From the NCBI GenBank assembly GCA_016744725.1, contig JADGDW010000008.1, positions 1-50,193 of the forward strand: a stretch of DNA of 50,193 bases, read 5' to 3'. The stretch comes from Candidatus Albibeggiatoa sp. nov. BB20. GTDB taxonomy: Bacteria; Pseudomonadota; Gammaproteobacteria; Beggiatoales; Beggiatoaceae. The translations under genes were made by a program, and so were the position numbers. The notes below the pieces were generated by a model. It saw only the letters and a list, made by a program, of their open reading frames with translations. It was not told the DNA's origin and made no database searches. This document shows positions 8,707-17,206 of the stretch, piece by piece; position 1 is the stretch's first letter; every line of letters begins with the position of its first letter.

Positions 8707-9348
8707 ATGGACACTTCACGCGACGACATTTTGAATAATATCCGCCAATCGCTTGGGCGTTATGTACTTGGCGTTACCACGGAACAATCTTTAACTTATA
8801 GTTTAAAAAATCCGACCCAACATGTTAAACCCCAGTGGGAACAAGATAATCTGCAACGTTTTATTCAGCAATTAGAATCCGTTTCAGGCTCATATGAGCA
8901 TATTGGATCAATCACTGAATTTCCTGATGCGGTAATGCGCTTTTTGCAGCAACATGAACTTGAACCAGAAATTCTATGTGATGCCCAATTAAAGGTTTCA
9001 TGTTCATGGCCTGAAGAGTTGACATTGCAGCATCGGCCAGCAAAAGCGGGAGACAGTGCCAGTGTAAGTTATGCGTTTGCAGGGGTTGCAGAAACAGGTA
9101 GCATTGCAATGCTTTCAAGTGAAAACAATCCAACCAGCTTTAATTTTTTACCTGATAATCATATTGTGTTATTGGAGCAAAAAAATATTGTGTCATATAT
9201 TGAAGATGTCTGGAATACGATTCGCCACCAAGCCCGTACCCCTCGCACTGTCAATATTATTACGGGTCCATCACGTACTGCTGATATTGAACAAAGCATT
9301 CAGCTTGGCGCACATGGGCCGTGTCACTTACACGTCATTATTGCATGA
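8707..9348 (+). CDS. lutC: LutC/YkgG-family (LUD domain) protein
   Basis: A 213-residue LUD-domain protein. The blocks SVSYAFAGVAETGSIAM and ITGPSRTADIEQSIQLGAHG, then the C-terminal LHVII, are the hallmarks of LutC, a subunit of the LutABC L-lactate oxidation complex. LutA and LutB, the iron-sulfur partners, are not in this window. The start ATG is 13 bp after phoR with AAGAG upstream, so it probably belongs to the phoBR transcript. Either the complex is encoded elsewhere or this LUD protein has another role. The family call is firm and lactate utilisation is inference. Confidence 0.8.
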   Translation: MDTSRDDILNNIRQSLGRYVLGVTTEQSLTYSLKNPTQHVKPQWEQDNLQRFIQQLESVSGSYEHIGSITEFPDAVMRFLQQHELEPEILCDAQLKVSCSWPEELTLQHRPAKAGDSASVSYAFAGVAETGSIAMLSSENNPTSFNFLPDNHIVLLEQKNIVSYIEDVWNTIRHQARTPRTVNIITGPSRTADIEQSIQLGAHGPCHLHVIIA

Positions 9349-9638
9349 TATTATTTATAAAAAGGCTGTAAAATTTACCCAATCGTTGCGGGGTCAGTTT
9401 TGTATTCTCTGATTCAAATAACCTACTTTAAATGTTTCGCCAAATTATTTTTTGATTAAAATAAATCCTCATCCAAACGCTTACCTAGTTATTATCTGCA
9501 TATTATATTGAATAACCATCTGTGAAATGAGTATATATCTTGCTTAAAACACCTAAATTATAACTCTTCACCATAAGAGCTTATTGATTATGCAATATAC
9601 ATTAAGTATGCACGCTAGTATGAATCGGTAGAAATATA

Positions 9639-11780
9639 ATGAATTTAAACATTAAAACTGGGTTTTGGTTGTCGTTTTTGCTATTGTTTATTGGCGCAAT
9701 TTTTACTTTTTTTCTTGGATATAATCTATTGTTTTCTCATGCAAAACAGGATATTAATAAGAACTTCTTTTCTACCAGTCTGCTTGTTTCCTACAATATA
9801 GACAGTTTATTTAACTTAGTTTCAAATAGTGTTAAGTCATTTGGGAATGAATACACACATTTATATGAAACCCTACCTCTGATACCCGATCTAGACAAGC
9901 AATACTGGGAAACTCACTATCAAGTTGAAGAAGCTAAAGCCATTCATTTTAAATCCTATCCAACTCAAATAGAACCTTCTTATCAAGACCCTTACGCGGG
10001 CTATTTATTATTTAATAAAGATGATTTTAATGATGAGGTTTTCAAGCATTTAAATGTATTTAAACATATTCATTCCGCTTTAAAAAATACTCATGAAACA
10101 ATAGATTTTTCTTGGACTTATTTTACAACAGCCAATGATATGATGGTGGTTTATCCCTATTTACCCTATGATTTTATCGATGAGGCCTATAAACCCACTC
10201 AAAAACATTTTTATTTAGCCGCCGACTTTGAAAATAGACAAGTAGGCTGGGAAGAGCCACATATGGATTTATCGGGTGAAGGCATGATTATTACGGCATC
10301 TTACCCCGTTTATAGTCAACAACAACTCCTAGGCGTTGCTTCACAAGATATTACCCTAGATCAATTAACCACAGATTTACTTGATAAATTGAATTTATAT
10401 GAAGGCACGCTATCTTTTATGATGGATAAAAATGGCAAAGCCATTGCCAATAATATAACTGAATATTTACAAGAAATTGATATTGTTAACGAAAAACACT
10501 ACCAAGCCGTATTACATTATCGATCTAATGCAGGTCTTGCTAAGATGCACAAACCTGATGCGCAACATTCAAATTATTCGTTTCTGAATCAAGTTGCTGA
10601 AAATGTAATACAACATTCCGAAAGTGATGTGATTAATTTTAAATATTTTATAGCAGGAGAAGCGCACCAAGTCTTTGCAACTCAAACAGAAATTGCAGGC
10701 TGGTATATCGTGTCGATTATTCCTGAGAATATCATTTATAAATCTTTAAAAACATCAATGTTTTTGATGGCATCACTTATTGTCAGTATTATCGCATTGA
10801 GTTATTTAATGACTGCTCGATTTTTATTTAATAATATTATTAACCCTATTGAGCAATTATCTTATACTGCAACACAAGCACGAGATGGCAATTTAAATAT
10901 TAGAAGTGATGTGAAGCAAAATAATGAAATCGGTGAATTAGCTGAAATATTTAATCAAATGCTAGATAATCTGAGAAACTCACTAGGTGAAATTGAAAGC
11001 CATAATCAAGAATTAGAACAAAGAATTCAGCGGCGTACGCTACAGCTAGAACAAAATAATAAAGCATTAACTGTCTTAAATCAGGAAAAAAATGAATTTT
11101 TAGCGATTGCCGCCCATGATTTGAAAAATCCACTACAAGCGATTCAGGGTTCAGCCGAATTAATTGAACTCACTATTCAATCTGAGCAGTTTGATAACAA
11201 GATAGAAGTTGTTGAATTTGCCAATATGATTAATATCAGTGCTGAACGTATGTTTGAGTTGATTACAAATTTACTGGATGTGAATGCGATTGAAGCAGGT
11301 AAAATAATAGCCGCTCTACAACATGCTGATATTTTACCAACATTACAATGTGTAGTAGATGAGTATGTGAGAAAAGCTCAGATGAAAGAGATTACTGTCG
11401 ATTTTAGGCCAGAAATGTCTCATTATATGGCTTACACTGATATTAAAGTTTTGTATCAAATCTTGGATAATTTACTCTCCAATGCTATCAAATATTCACC
11501 ATTTTATAGGCAAGTTTATATCCGTATTTTTGAACAAGCAGAATATATTAGAGTCGAAGTCCAAGATGAAGGTCATGGTCTAAGTATTGAAGATCAAAAT
11601 AAATTATTTGGCAAATTCACTCGCTTGAGTGCTAAACCCACCAATGGTGAACATTCAACGGGTTTAGGGTTATTCATCGTACGGAAACTGATTACCACAT
11701 TAAACGGTAGTGTATGGTGTGAAAGCAAGCTAGGACAAGGTGCAACTTTCATTATATTGATACCACAGCACATTTTTTAG
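9639..11780 (+). CDS. Cache-domain sensor histidine kinase
   Basis: A 713-residue membrane sensor kinase. TM1 is at residues 9-30. A large extracytoplasmic region of about 335 residues looks like a double Cache (dCache) ligand-binding fold (SGEGMIITASYPVY, then LLGVASQDITLDQL are typical). TM2 is around 370-396. HAMP follows (INPIEQLSYTA to IGELAEIFNQML), then a short coiled coil and HisKA with His493 in AAHDLKNPLQA. HATPase_c has the N box DNLLSNAIKYSP, G1 DEGHGLS and G2 STGLGLFIV. It has no receiver domain and no adjacent response regulator, so it is an orphan. Signal unknown; Cache domains usually bind small organic acids or amino acids. Upstream 9349-9638 holds nothing recognisable. Confidence 0.9.
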   Translation: MNLNIKTGFWLSFLLLFIGAIFTFFLGYNLLFSHAKQDINKNFFSTSLLVSYNIDSLFNLVSNSVKSFGNEYTHLYETLPLIPDLDKQYWETHYQVEEAKAIHFKSYPTQIEPSYQDPYAGYLLFNKDDFNDEVFKHLNVFKHIHSALKNTHETIDFSWTYFTTANDMMVVYPYLPYDFIDEAYKPTQKHFYLAADFENRQVGWEEPHMDLSGEGMIITASYPVYSQQQLLGVASQDITLDQLTTDLLDKLNLYEGTLSFMMDKNGKAIANNITEYLQEIDIVNEKHYQAVLHYRSNAGLAKMHKPDAQHSNYSFLNQVAENVIQHSESDVINFKYFIAGEAHQVFATQTEIAGWYIVSIIPENIIYKSLKTSMFLMASLIVSIIALSYLMTARFLFNNIINPIEQLSYTATQARDGNLNIRSDVKQNNEIGELAEIFNQMLDNLRNSLGEIESHNQELEQRIQRRTLQLEQNNKALTVLNQEKNEFLAIAAHDLKNPLQAIQGSAELIELTIQSEQFDNKIEVVEFANMINISAERMFELITNLLDVNAIEAGKIIAALQHADILPTLQCVVDEYVRKAQMKEITVDFRPEMSHYMAYTDIKVLYQILDNLLSNAIKYSPFYRQVYIRIFEQAEYIRVEVQDEGHGLSIEDQNKLFGKFTRLSAKPTNGEHSTGLGLFIVRKLITTLNGSVWCESKLGQGATFIILIPQHIF

Positions 11781-11882
11781 CTAAAATGCTATCGAAATAA
11801 TCTGTCTTATTGCCTTAACTCAAAATATAATCAGCAAAAACATTGACTCCTGACTATATTTCACTAAAGGATAAACCATACC

Positions 11883-12740
11883 ATGCGTTTAGTGACTGTT
11901 GCTGCAACTCAAATGGCCTGTTTAGATAATCATTCAGACAATATTGATCGAGCTGAATACTTAGTTCGAGAAGCTGCAGCACAAGGCTGCAAAATCATTT
12001 TAATTCAAGAATTATTTGCAACCCCTTATTTTTGTAAAGACCAAGATGTTAAATATTTTGATTGGGCCTATGCTGTTGAGCAACACCCCTTTTTAAACCG
12101 TTTTAGCCAATTGGCCAAAGAACTTAAGGTCGTGCTCCCTATCAGCTTTTTTGAATGTGCCAATCATGCTTATTTTAATTCTATGATGATGATTGATGCT
12201 GATGGTCGGCAACTGGGTGTTTATCGCAAAACGCATATTCCCGATGGACCTGGGTATCAAGAAAAATTTTATTTTTGCCAAGGTGATACAGGATTTAAAG
12301 TGTGGAATACCGCTTATGGAAAAATAGGGGTTGGCATTTGCTGGGATCAATGGTTTCCTGAATCTGCTCGCATAATGGCTGTTCAAGGAGCAGAACTCTT
12401 ATTCTATCCAACTGCTATTGGTTCAGAGCCACATAATAAAATAGATTCAACAGCGCATTGGCAACGCACGATGCAAGGCCACGCTGCCGCGAATATGATG
12501 CCGTTGATTTGCTCTAATCGAATTGGTAAAGAGGTGGGTGAAAGTTGTGAGCTTACATTTTATGGCACATCGTTCATTTGTAATGAAACAGGCGAGATTG
12601 TGATCCAAGCAAACCGAGATAGTGAATCTGTTTTAATCGCCGAGTTTGATTTAGATAAAATTCAAACCATGCGCAATGAATGGGCGGTTTTTCGTGATCG
12701 ATGTCCTGATAGTTATAAACCCTTGCTGGCATTATCTTAA
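11883..12740 (+). CDS. aguB: N-carbamoylputrescine amidase
   Basis: A nitrilase-superfamily carbon-nitrogen hydrolase of 285 residues. The Glu-Lys-Cys triad is visible as Glu43 (QELF), Lys116 (YRKTHIPDG) and Cys153 (GICWDQWFPE). The block YRKTHIPDGPGYQEKFYF and GICWDQWFPESAR are characteristic of AguB, which hydrolyses N-carbamoylputrescine to putrescine, CO2 and ammonia in the agmatine route. The usual partner aguA (agmatine deiminase) is not in the window. The ATG has AAAGGATAAACC upstream. A hairpin repeat about 40 bp after the stop may end transcription. Other nitrilase substrates are possible but less likely. Confidence 0.88.
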   Translation: MRLVTVAATQMACLDNHSDNIDRAEYLVREAAAQGCKIILIQELFATPYFCKDQDVKYFDWAYAVEQHPFLNRFSQLAKELKVVLPISFFECANHAYFNSMMMIDADGRQLGVYRKTHIPDGPGYQEKFYFCQGDTGFKVWNTAYGKIGVGICWDQWFPESARIMAVQGAELLFYPTAIGSEPHNKIDSTAHWQRTMQGHAAANMMPLICSNRIGKEVGESCELTFYGTSFICNETGEIVIQANRDSESVLIAEFDLDKIQTMRNEWAVFRDRCPDSYKPLLALS

Positions 12741-12777
12741 ATTTGGACAATTTTCAGAATATGCCGATATTTCAATA

Positions 12778-12838
12778 ACTCACCTTACACATATCGTGTA
12801 GGGTGGGTAGAGCAAAGAGAAACCCACCGAATTCGGTA
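12778..12838. repeat. GTAGGGTGGGT hairpin repeat, probable bidirectional terminator
   Basis: Two adjacent hairpins lie between convergent genes. CCTTACAC (12783-12790) pairs with GTGTAGGG, and GGTGGGT (12802-12808) pairs with ACCCACC (12822-12828). The same arrangement recurs at 23433-23487 after pgk, sharing CTCACCTTACACAT, GTAGGGTGGGTAGA and ACCCACCGAAT. It is a dispersed repeat that may act as a terminator. Confidence 0.65.
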
Positions 12839-12859
12839 TATATTGATTCACACTAGTTA

Positions 12860-14833
12860 TTATTTTGTAACATCAGATTGAAATTGTGCTAATAAATCCT
12901 GCTGTAATTGGGTTAAGCAACTAGACCAGTCCTCATTATCACCTTGACGATAGACTTTAAACTCAGGAAACCACAGCGAACTATTGCCACTACCCGGCCA
13001 ACGCCACTCATACGGTCGAGGCACAATCACACTTGCAGTCTTGCCTAAACCTGCCATTAAGTGCATATTGGTATTACTAACCCCAATATAATTATCCAAC
13101 CGATTTAATAGCGCTAACATGCCCTCAATATCATCATTTAAATCACTAAAATCATGTAAAGGCCGACCTAACAAAGTTTCCAATTGTGCTACATCATCAG
13201 CAGCGGGTGCACGTTGAACACTAATAAAATGTACATCTAAATCTTTAAGTCGCGAACCTAATTCATCTAAATCGACTCGTTTAAACAATAATTGTTTCGG
13301 TAAATCCCGCTCTAAAAGGTCTTCCTTTTTAGTGCCTGCTTGCCAAGTCAGCCCAATAAGAGGTTTATCAGTAAGAGAGCTGAGCCGAGCGGCAATTTCT
13401 TGTACTTTTTCAGCTAATGGAGGTGCAAAAGGCAATGGCGGTGGTGGAGTATCTCCCGTTTTCATTTGAAATGATAAAGGTAAATCTCCTACCATGAGTA
13501 CATAATCATGTTTTGGTGGTGGCTCTTTTTGTCCAACCAATCGATCAAGCCAAGGCTGACGCGCAATTAAATCACTTATTTTTTTACCAGGGACATAAGA
13601 AATGTTTGCGCCTCTACGTTTTAATTCAGGTACAAAGCGCAAGAAAAAGAGTTCATCCCCTAAGCCTTGTTCTCGATGAATTAAAATATGTTTATCCTGC
13701 AATGAATCCAAGGCCAAAACCAGAACAATATTATGCGGGTCTAAATTAAAATCTCTAAAATAAACTTGTTGTTTCTCTCGATAACCGTATTCATACCAAC
13801 CTTTGGTAAATTGAGCTGCTTGTAATAATAAAAAGCCTTTCAATTTATGTAATTCAATGTTTTTAGGATACATTTCAACCAAGTGCGTACAATACTGAAT
13901 AGATAAATCTAGCTTATCCTGTACACGATACGCGTAAACTAAGCGATGTAATGCTTTTTTATGTCGTGGAGACATTTCCAATACTTGTAGGTATTTTGCA
14001 ATAGCCGCATCAACTTGCTTATGCCCAACATCAACATTACCCAAACTAAATAACACTTCAGGATTATTCGGACTCAGCTCTAAACCGTGCTCTAAACATA
14101 TTTGCGCCTGCTCAAACTGCTCCAAACTAATCAGAGCTTCGCCTTTATTAATATGTGCAATAAGATAGTTTGGGTTCAGCGAGAGTGCTTTGTCACATGC
14201 AATTAAAGCCTGTTCTGCTTGCTCATCACGACGCAATACATTGCCTAAGCCCGCATAAGCTCCAACGAACTTTGGATCAAACTTAATTGCCCGCCGATAA
14301 TATTTAATCGATTGTTCATAATCTTCGTTATCACAAAGACTGGTTGCTAAATTATTTAAAATTTTAGGGTTTTTAGGTTCTAACTTTAAGGCTTTTTCAT
14401 AGTGCTCAATGGCTAAATCAAACTGCTCTGATTCTTGTAGGCAGACCCCTAAATTGACATGGATAGAAGCTTCTTTTGGTGCAAGTTTCAGGGCTTTTTC
14501 ATGATGCGCAATGGCGGATTCCAAGCGTCCCATCTCTTTTAATACATTACCTAAATGACTGTAATAATCCGCATTTTTCGTGTTAAGTGTAATTGCTTTG
14601 CGAATATGATGTTCTGCTTGGGCTAAGTCACCCATTTGTGCAAACAGTACACCAAACAAGTGTAGTGCATCAGGGTTATTCGGCTCGGCTTTTAGAATTT
14701 GTTGGTAAATATGAGCCGCCTGGGAAAATTGACTTTGGCTATGGTAATGTTGGGCAGTTTTCAGAGCTTGATTTTGGTGGTGTGGTGCTGGCTTCTTAAT
14801 GGATTGTGCGCGACGAATGGGCTTTTTTTTCAT
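12860..14833 (-). CDS. TPR protein with glycosyltransferase-like C-terminal domain
   Basis: A 657-residue cytoplasmic protein. After a basic leader (KKKPIRRAQSIKKP) come about nine TPRs from residue 24 to 330, such as AHHEKALKLAPKEASIHVNLG. The C-terminal 270 residues resemble the glycosyltransferase family 9/O-GlcNAc-transferase-like module often fused to TPRs. Matching blocks are HREQGLGDELFFLRF near 385, IGLTWQAGTK near 500, and ISVQRAP. Others are LDNYIGVSNTNMHLMAGLG near 587 and WRWPGSGNSSLWFP. The TPRs probably recruit protein acceptors. Substrate and donor cannot be read from sequence. No surface-glycan genes lie nearby. Confidence 0.8.
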   Translation of the reverse strand: MKKKPIRRAQSIKKPAPHHQNQALKTAQHYHSQSQFSQAAHIYQQILKAEPNNPDALHLFGVLFAQMGDLAQAEHHIRKAITLNTKNADYYSHLGNVLKEMGRLESAIAHHEKALKLAPKEASIHVNLGVCLQESEQFDLAIEHYEKALKLEPKNPKILNNLATSLCDNEDYEQSIKYYRRAIKFDPKFVGAYAGLGNVLRRDEQAEQALIACDKALSLNPNYLIAHINKGEALISLEQFEQAQICLEHGLELSPNNPEVLFSLGNVDVGHKQVDAAIAKYLQVLEMSPRHKKALHRLVYAYRVQDKLDLSIQYCTHLVEMYPKNIELHKLKGFLLLQAAQFTKGWYEYGYREKQQVYFRDFNLDPHNIVLVLALDSLQDKHILIHREQGLGDELFFLRFVPELKRRGANISYVPGKKISDLIARQPWLDRLVGQKEPPPKHDYVLMVGDLPLSFQMKTGDTPPPPLPFAPPLAEKVQEIAARLSSLTDKPLIGLTWQAGTKKEDLLERDLPKQLLFKRVDLDELGSRLKDLDVHFISVQRAPAADDVAQLETLLGRPLHDFSDLNDDIEGMLALLNRLDNYIGVSNTNMHLMAGLGKTASVIVPRPYEWRWPGSGNSSLWFPEFKVYRQGDNEDWSSCLTQLQQDLLAQFQSDVTK

Positions 14834-15181
14834 TTTTAATCTAAGCTCTCGTTTTTATGATACTTCAGATAGTGTTCGAAATAATTTAATAACTCATTGA
14901 TTATATTTTTATTTTTCTAGTAAATATTTGAACTATTGTTTTTTTAAATAGAAACCACTTTATGCGGCTTTTATCAAGGTTAAGCAAATCAAGATATTAT
15001 ACTGCAAATAGTTGAATGCAATCCATTGAAGCTAAATTTATCGGAAATAATGAGATTCAAAATTTTGACTGTATTTTCTCAGTACAGGATATAAGGTAAG
15101 TGAATAGAGGTATAAGAAAAAAAAGAGGGGAGCAAAGATAAGTGAGTAACATATGAAGTTCCTCAACAAAATATGCGCCTC
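14834..15181. other. Intergenic region with no recognisable gene
   Basis: This AT-rich gap lies upstream of the TPR gene, which reads away from it. It should hold that gene's promoter, but I cannot pick one with confidence. It leads into the transposase relic at 15182. Confidence 0.3.
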
Positions 15182-15386
15182 ATGAATCTACTAGAATTGT
15201 TTTATGAAGAATTATGCAGTTTAAAGTGGTCATCTGCAAGGTCTGTCTTATTATCAAATCTGATAATGGGAATAGTTAAGTTAAACAGCGTGAACTTAAG
15301 CAAGATCGCAAATCAGTTTTAAAATACGCTTGACTTAGATAAGCTTGAAAGTATATGCGTTATTTTGACGATAAGGATTGCTAAAA
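15182..15386 (+). pseudogene. Relic of an IS4-type transposase N-terminus
   Basis: A 46-codon frame, ATG at 15182 to TAA at 15320-15322, encodes MNLLELFYEELCSLKWSSAR, then LIMGIVKLNSVNLSKIANQF. The pattern of a short lead, then LxxLIxGIxKxxSVNLxKIA, is what I recall from N-termini of IS4-family transposases. After a frame change, LDLDKLESICVIL (about 15333 onward) fits the next conserved stretch. The catalytic DDE region is absent, so this is a decayed fragment. Recognition is by eye only. Confidence 0.4.
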
Positions 15387-15404
15387 GAATACCCATAAGA
15401 AAGG

Positions 15405-15434
15405 CTCACTCCCAACAGGCTATTTAGGAGCGAG
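15405..15434 (-). terminator. Terminator of the pst-phoU transcript
   Basis: Read on the minus strand, CTCGCTCC pairs with GGAGTGAG (one G-U pair) across a 14-base loop, followed by CCTTTCTT. It begins about 13 bp after the phoU stop. The U-tract is short, so strength is uncertain. Confidence 0.55.
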
Positions 15435-15446
15435 ATTAAGCAAACA

Positions 15447-16163
15447 CTATTTTTGCTCAAGAGTTTGCTGTTCTAATTGCTCTAAACTGATATGGCGGAC
15501 ATCCATTCCTTTGGCAAAATAGATAATATTTTCACAAACGTTACGCGTATGGGCTGCAATCCGTTCTAAAGCTCGTGCTGACCATAGTAGATTTAATACA
15601 ATGGGAATCATCCGTGGGTCTTCCATCATATACGTCATTAGCTGACGGGCAAGACTTTCATATTCATCATCAATTTTAAATGTAGAACGAATCACATTGA
15701 CTGCTTCATCAGTATCAGAACGAGCAAATGCATCTAATGCACCATGCAATACTTCACGCACACGCTCACTTAAATGTATAAAGCTTATGGAATGTTTCTG
15801 AGTCAATCCCGATATTTTAATCGATTGACGGGCAATGCCTTCAGCTTCGTCACCAATGCGCTCTAAATCATTGATGGTTTTAATCACAGCCATAATCAAA
15901 CGTAAATCACTGGCAGCAGGCTGACGACGTACAATGACTTGTGTACATTCTTCATCAATAGAGACTTCCAAGGCATTCACCGTGTAGTCATTGTTATATA
16001 CTTTTTTAGCAAGTTGCTCATCACCATCAGTTAATGCAGTAATGGCATTGGCTAATTGCTCTTCAACTAAACCACCCATGCCCAACACTTGGTTATGCAA
16101 ATGGCGCAACTCAGCATTAAAACGTTGTGATATGTGCTGCGTTACATCTCTTACGTCTGACAT
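15447..16163 (-). CDS. phoU: Phosphate transport system regulator PhoU
   Basis: PhoU is a cytoplasmic helical-bundle protein that links the PstSCAB transporter to PhoR and keeps the regulon off when phosphate is plentiful. The product from the ATG at 16161-16163 is 238 residues. This start begins MSDVRDVTQHISQRFNAEL and has AAGGAGA seven bases upstream; a longer frame reaching 16220 lacks such a site. Family marks are HLHNQVLGMGGLVEEQL, IRRQPAASDLRLIMAVIKT-type VRRQPAASDLRLIMA, and NDLERIGDEAEGIA. It is last in the pstC-pstA-pstB-phoU order. Confidence 0.95.
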   Translation of the reverse strand: MSDVRDVTQHISQRFNAELRHLHNQVLGMGGLVEEQLANAITALTDGDEQLAKKVYNNDYTVNALEVSIDEECTQVIVRRQPAASDLRLIMAVIKTINDLERIGDEAEGIARQSIKISGLTQKHSISFIHLSERVREVLHGALDAFARSDTDEAVNVIRSTFKIDDEYESLARQLMTYMMEDPRMIPIVLNLLWSARALERIAAHTRNVCENIIYFAKGMDVRHISLEQLEQQTLEQK

Positions 16164-16312
16164 ATTTAATTTCTCCTTAAAACAATGTTCAATTAACAAC
16201 AAGCAATTAATACCAAGCATCTTTATAAAATAGTCATTTTCTATTTAAACACAGTTCTGTATTTACCCTCGATACTGTTTACTGATCGTTGTTAATTGAT
16301 AAATTGACATTG

Positions 16313-17155
16313 TTAGCCGTAACGTCCTGTAATATAGTCTTCAGTTTGTTTCTCACGTGGATTAGTGAATATACTGCTGGTATCACTAAATTCAATCAAT
16401 TCGCCCAAATACATAAAGGCGGTATAATCAGATACACGCGCAGCTTGTTGCATGTTATGGGTGACAATTACAATTGTATAATGGTCTTTCAACTCATGAA
16501 TCAGTTCTTCAATTTTCAAGGTTGAAATAGGGTCTAATGCAGAAGCAGGCTCATCTAGTAACAAGATTTCAGGCTCAATTGCAATCGCACGCGCAATCAC
16601 TAAACGTTGTTGCTGACCACCTGACATACCCAGGGCATTATCATGCAAGCGATCTTTGACTTCATCCCACAACGCAGCCCCTTTTAAAGAAGCCTCAACC
16701 ACTTCATCTAACACACGACGGTCGTTAATCCCTTGCAAACGTAAACCATAAGCCACGTTTTCATAAATCGATTTAGGGAAAGGATTTGGCTTTTGGAATA
16801 CCATGCCCACGCGACGACGTAAATCCGCCACATTGAGTGAAGGTGCATGAATTTCTTCATCATGTAATAAAATTTCACCTTCGATTTTAACCCCATCCAC
16901 TAAATCATTCATACGGTTAAAGCAGCGTAATAAAGTGGATTTACCACAACCACTAGGCCCGATGTAAGCTGTGACACGCTTTTCAGGAATATGCATATTA
17001 ATGCCTTTAAGCGCGTGCTTATCGCCATTACCGTAGTAAAGATTTAAATCTTTTACTTTTACACAAATGCTTTCATTTTCTAAATCAAGTGCAGGCTCGC
17101 CACGTCCGATAGAAGCAATGTCTACACCACGAGTTAGCGTATTGTTTTGACTCAT
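16313..17155 (-). CDS. pstB: Phosphate ABC transporter ATP-binding protein PstB
   Basis: PstB is the ATPase of the high-affinity phosphate importer PstSCAB. The 280-residue protein has Walker A GPSGCGKST at residues 66-74, a Q-loop in GMVFQKPNPFP, signature LGMSGGQQQR near 170-179, Walker B ILLLDEPASALD near 194, and the switch histidine in VIVTHNM. The block LYYGNGDKHALKGINM is typical of PstB. An N-terminal tail of about 30 residues precedes the ABC domain. It lies about 50 bp after pstA and 150 bp before phoU. Confidence 0.97.
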   Translation of the reverse strand: MSQNNTLTRGVDIASIGRGEPALDLENESICVKVKDLNLYYGNGDKHALKGINMHIPEKRVTAYIGPSGCGKSTLLRCFNRMNDLVDGVKIEGEILLHDEEIHAPSLNVADLRRRVGMVFQKPNPFPKSIYENVAYGLRLQGINDRRVLDEVVEASLKGAALWDEVKDRLHDNALGMSGGQQQRLVIARAIAIEPEILLLDEPASALDPISTLKIEELIHELKDHYTIVIVTHNMQQAARVSDYTAFMYLGELIEFSDTSSIFTNPREKQTEDYITGRYG

Positions 17156-17206
17156 AATATTATCCTAAAAATTAAAATTTCGTCTCGGCAATTATCGCGT
17201 TAGCAG

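Noticed and set aside
9071..9412. 113-codon plus-strand frame
   Set aside because: It is a shadow of lutC in another frame, and lutC has clear family motifs.
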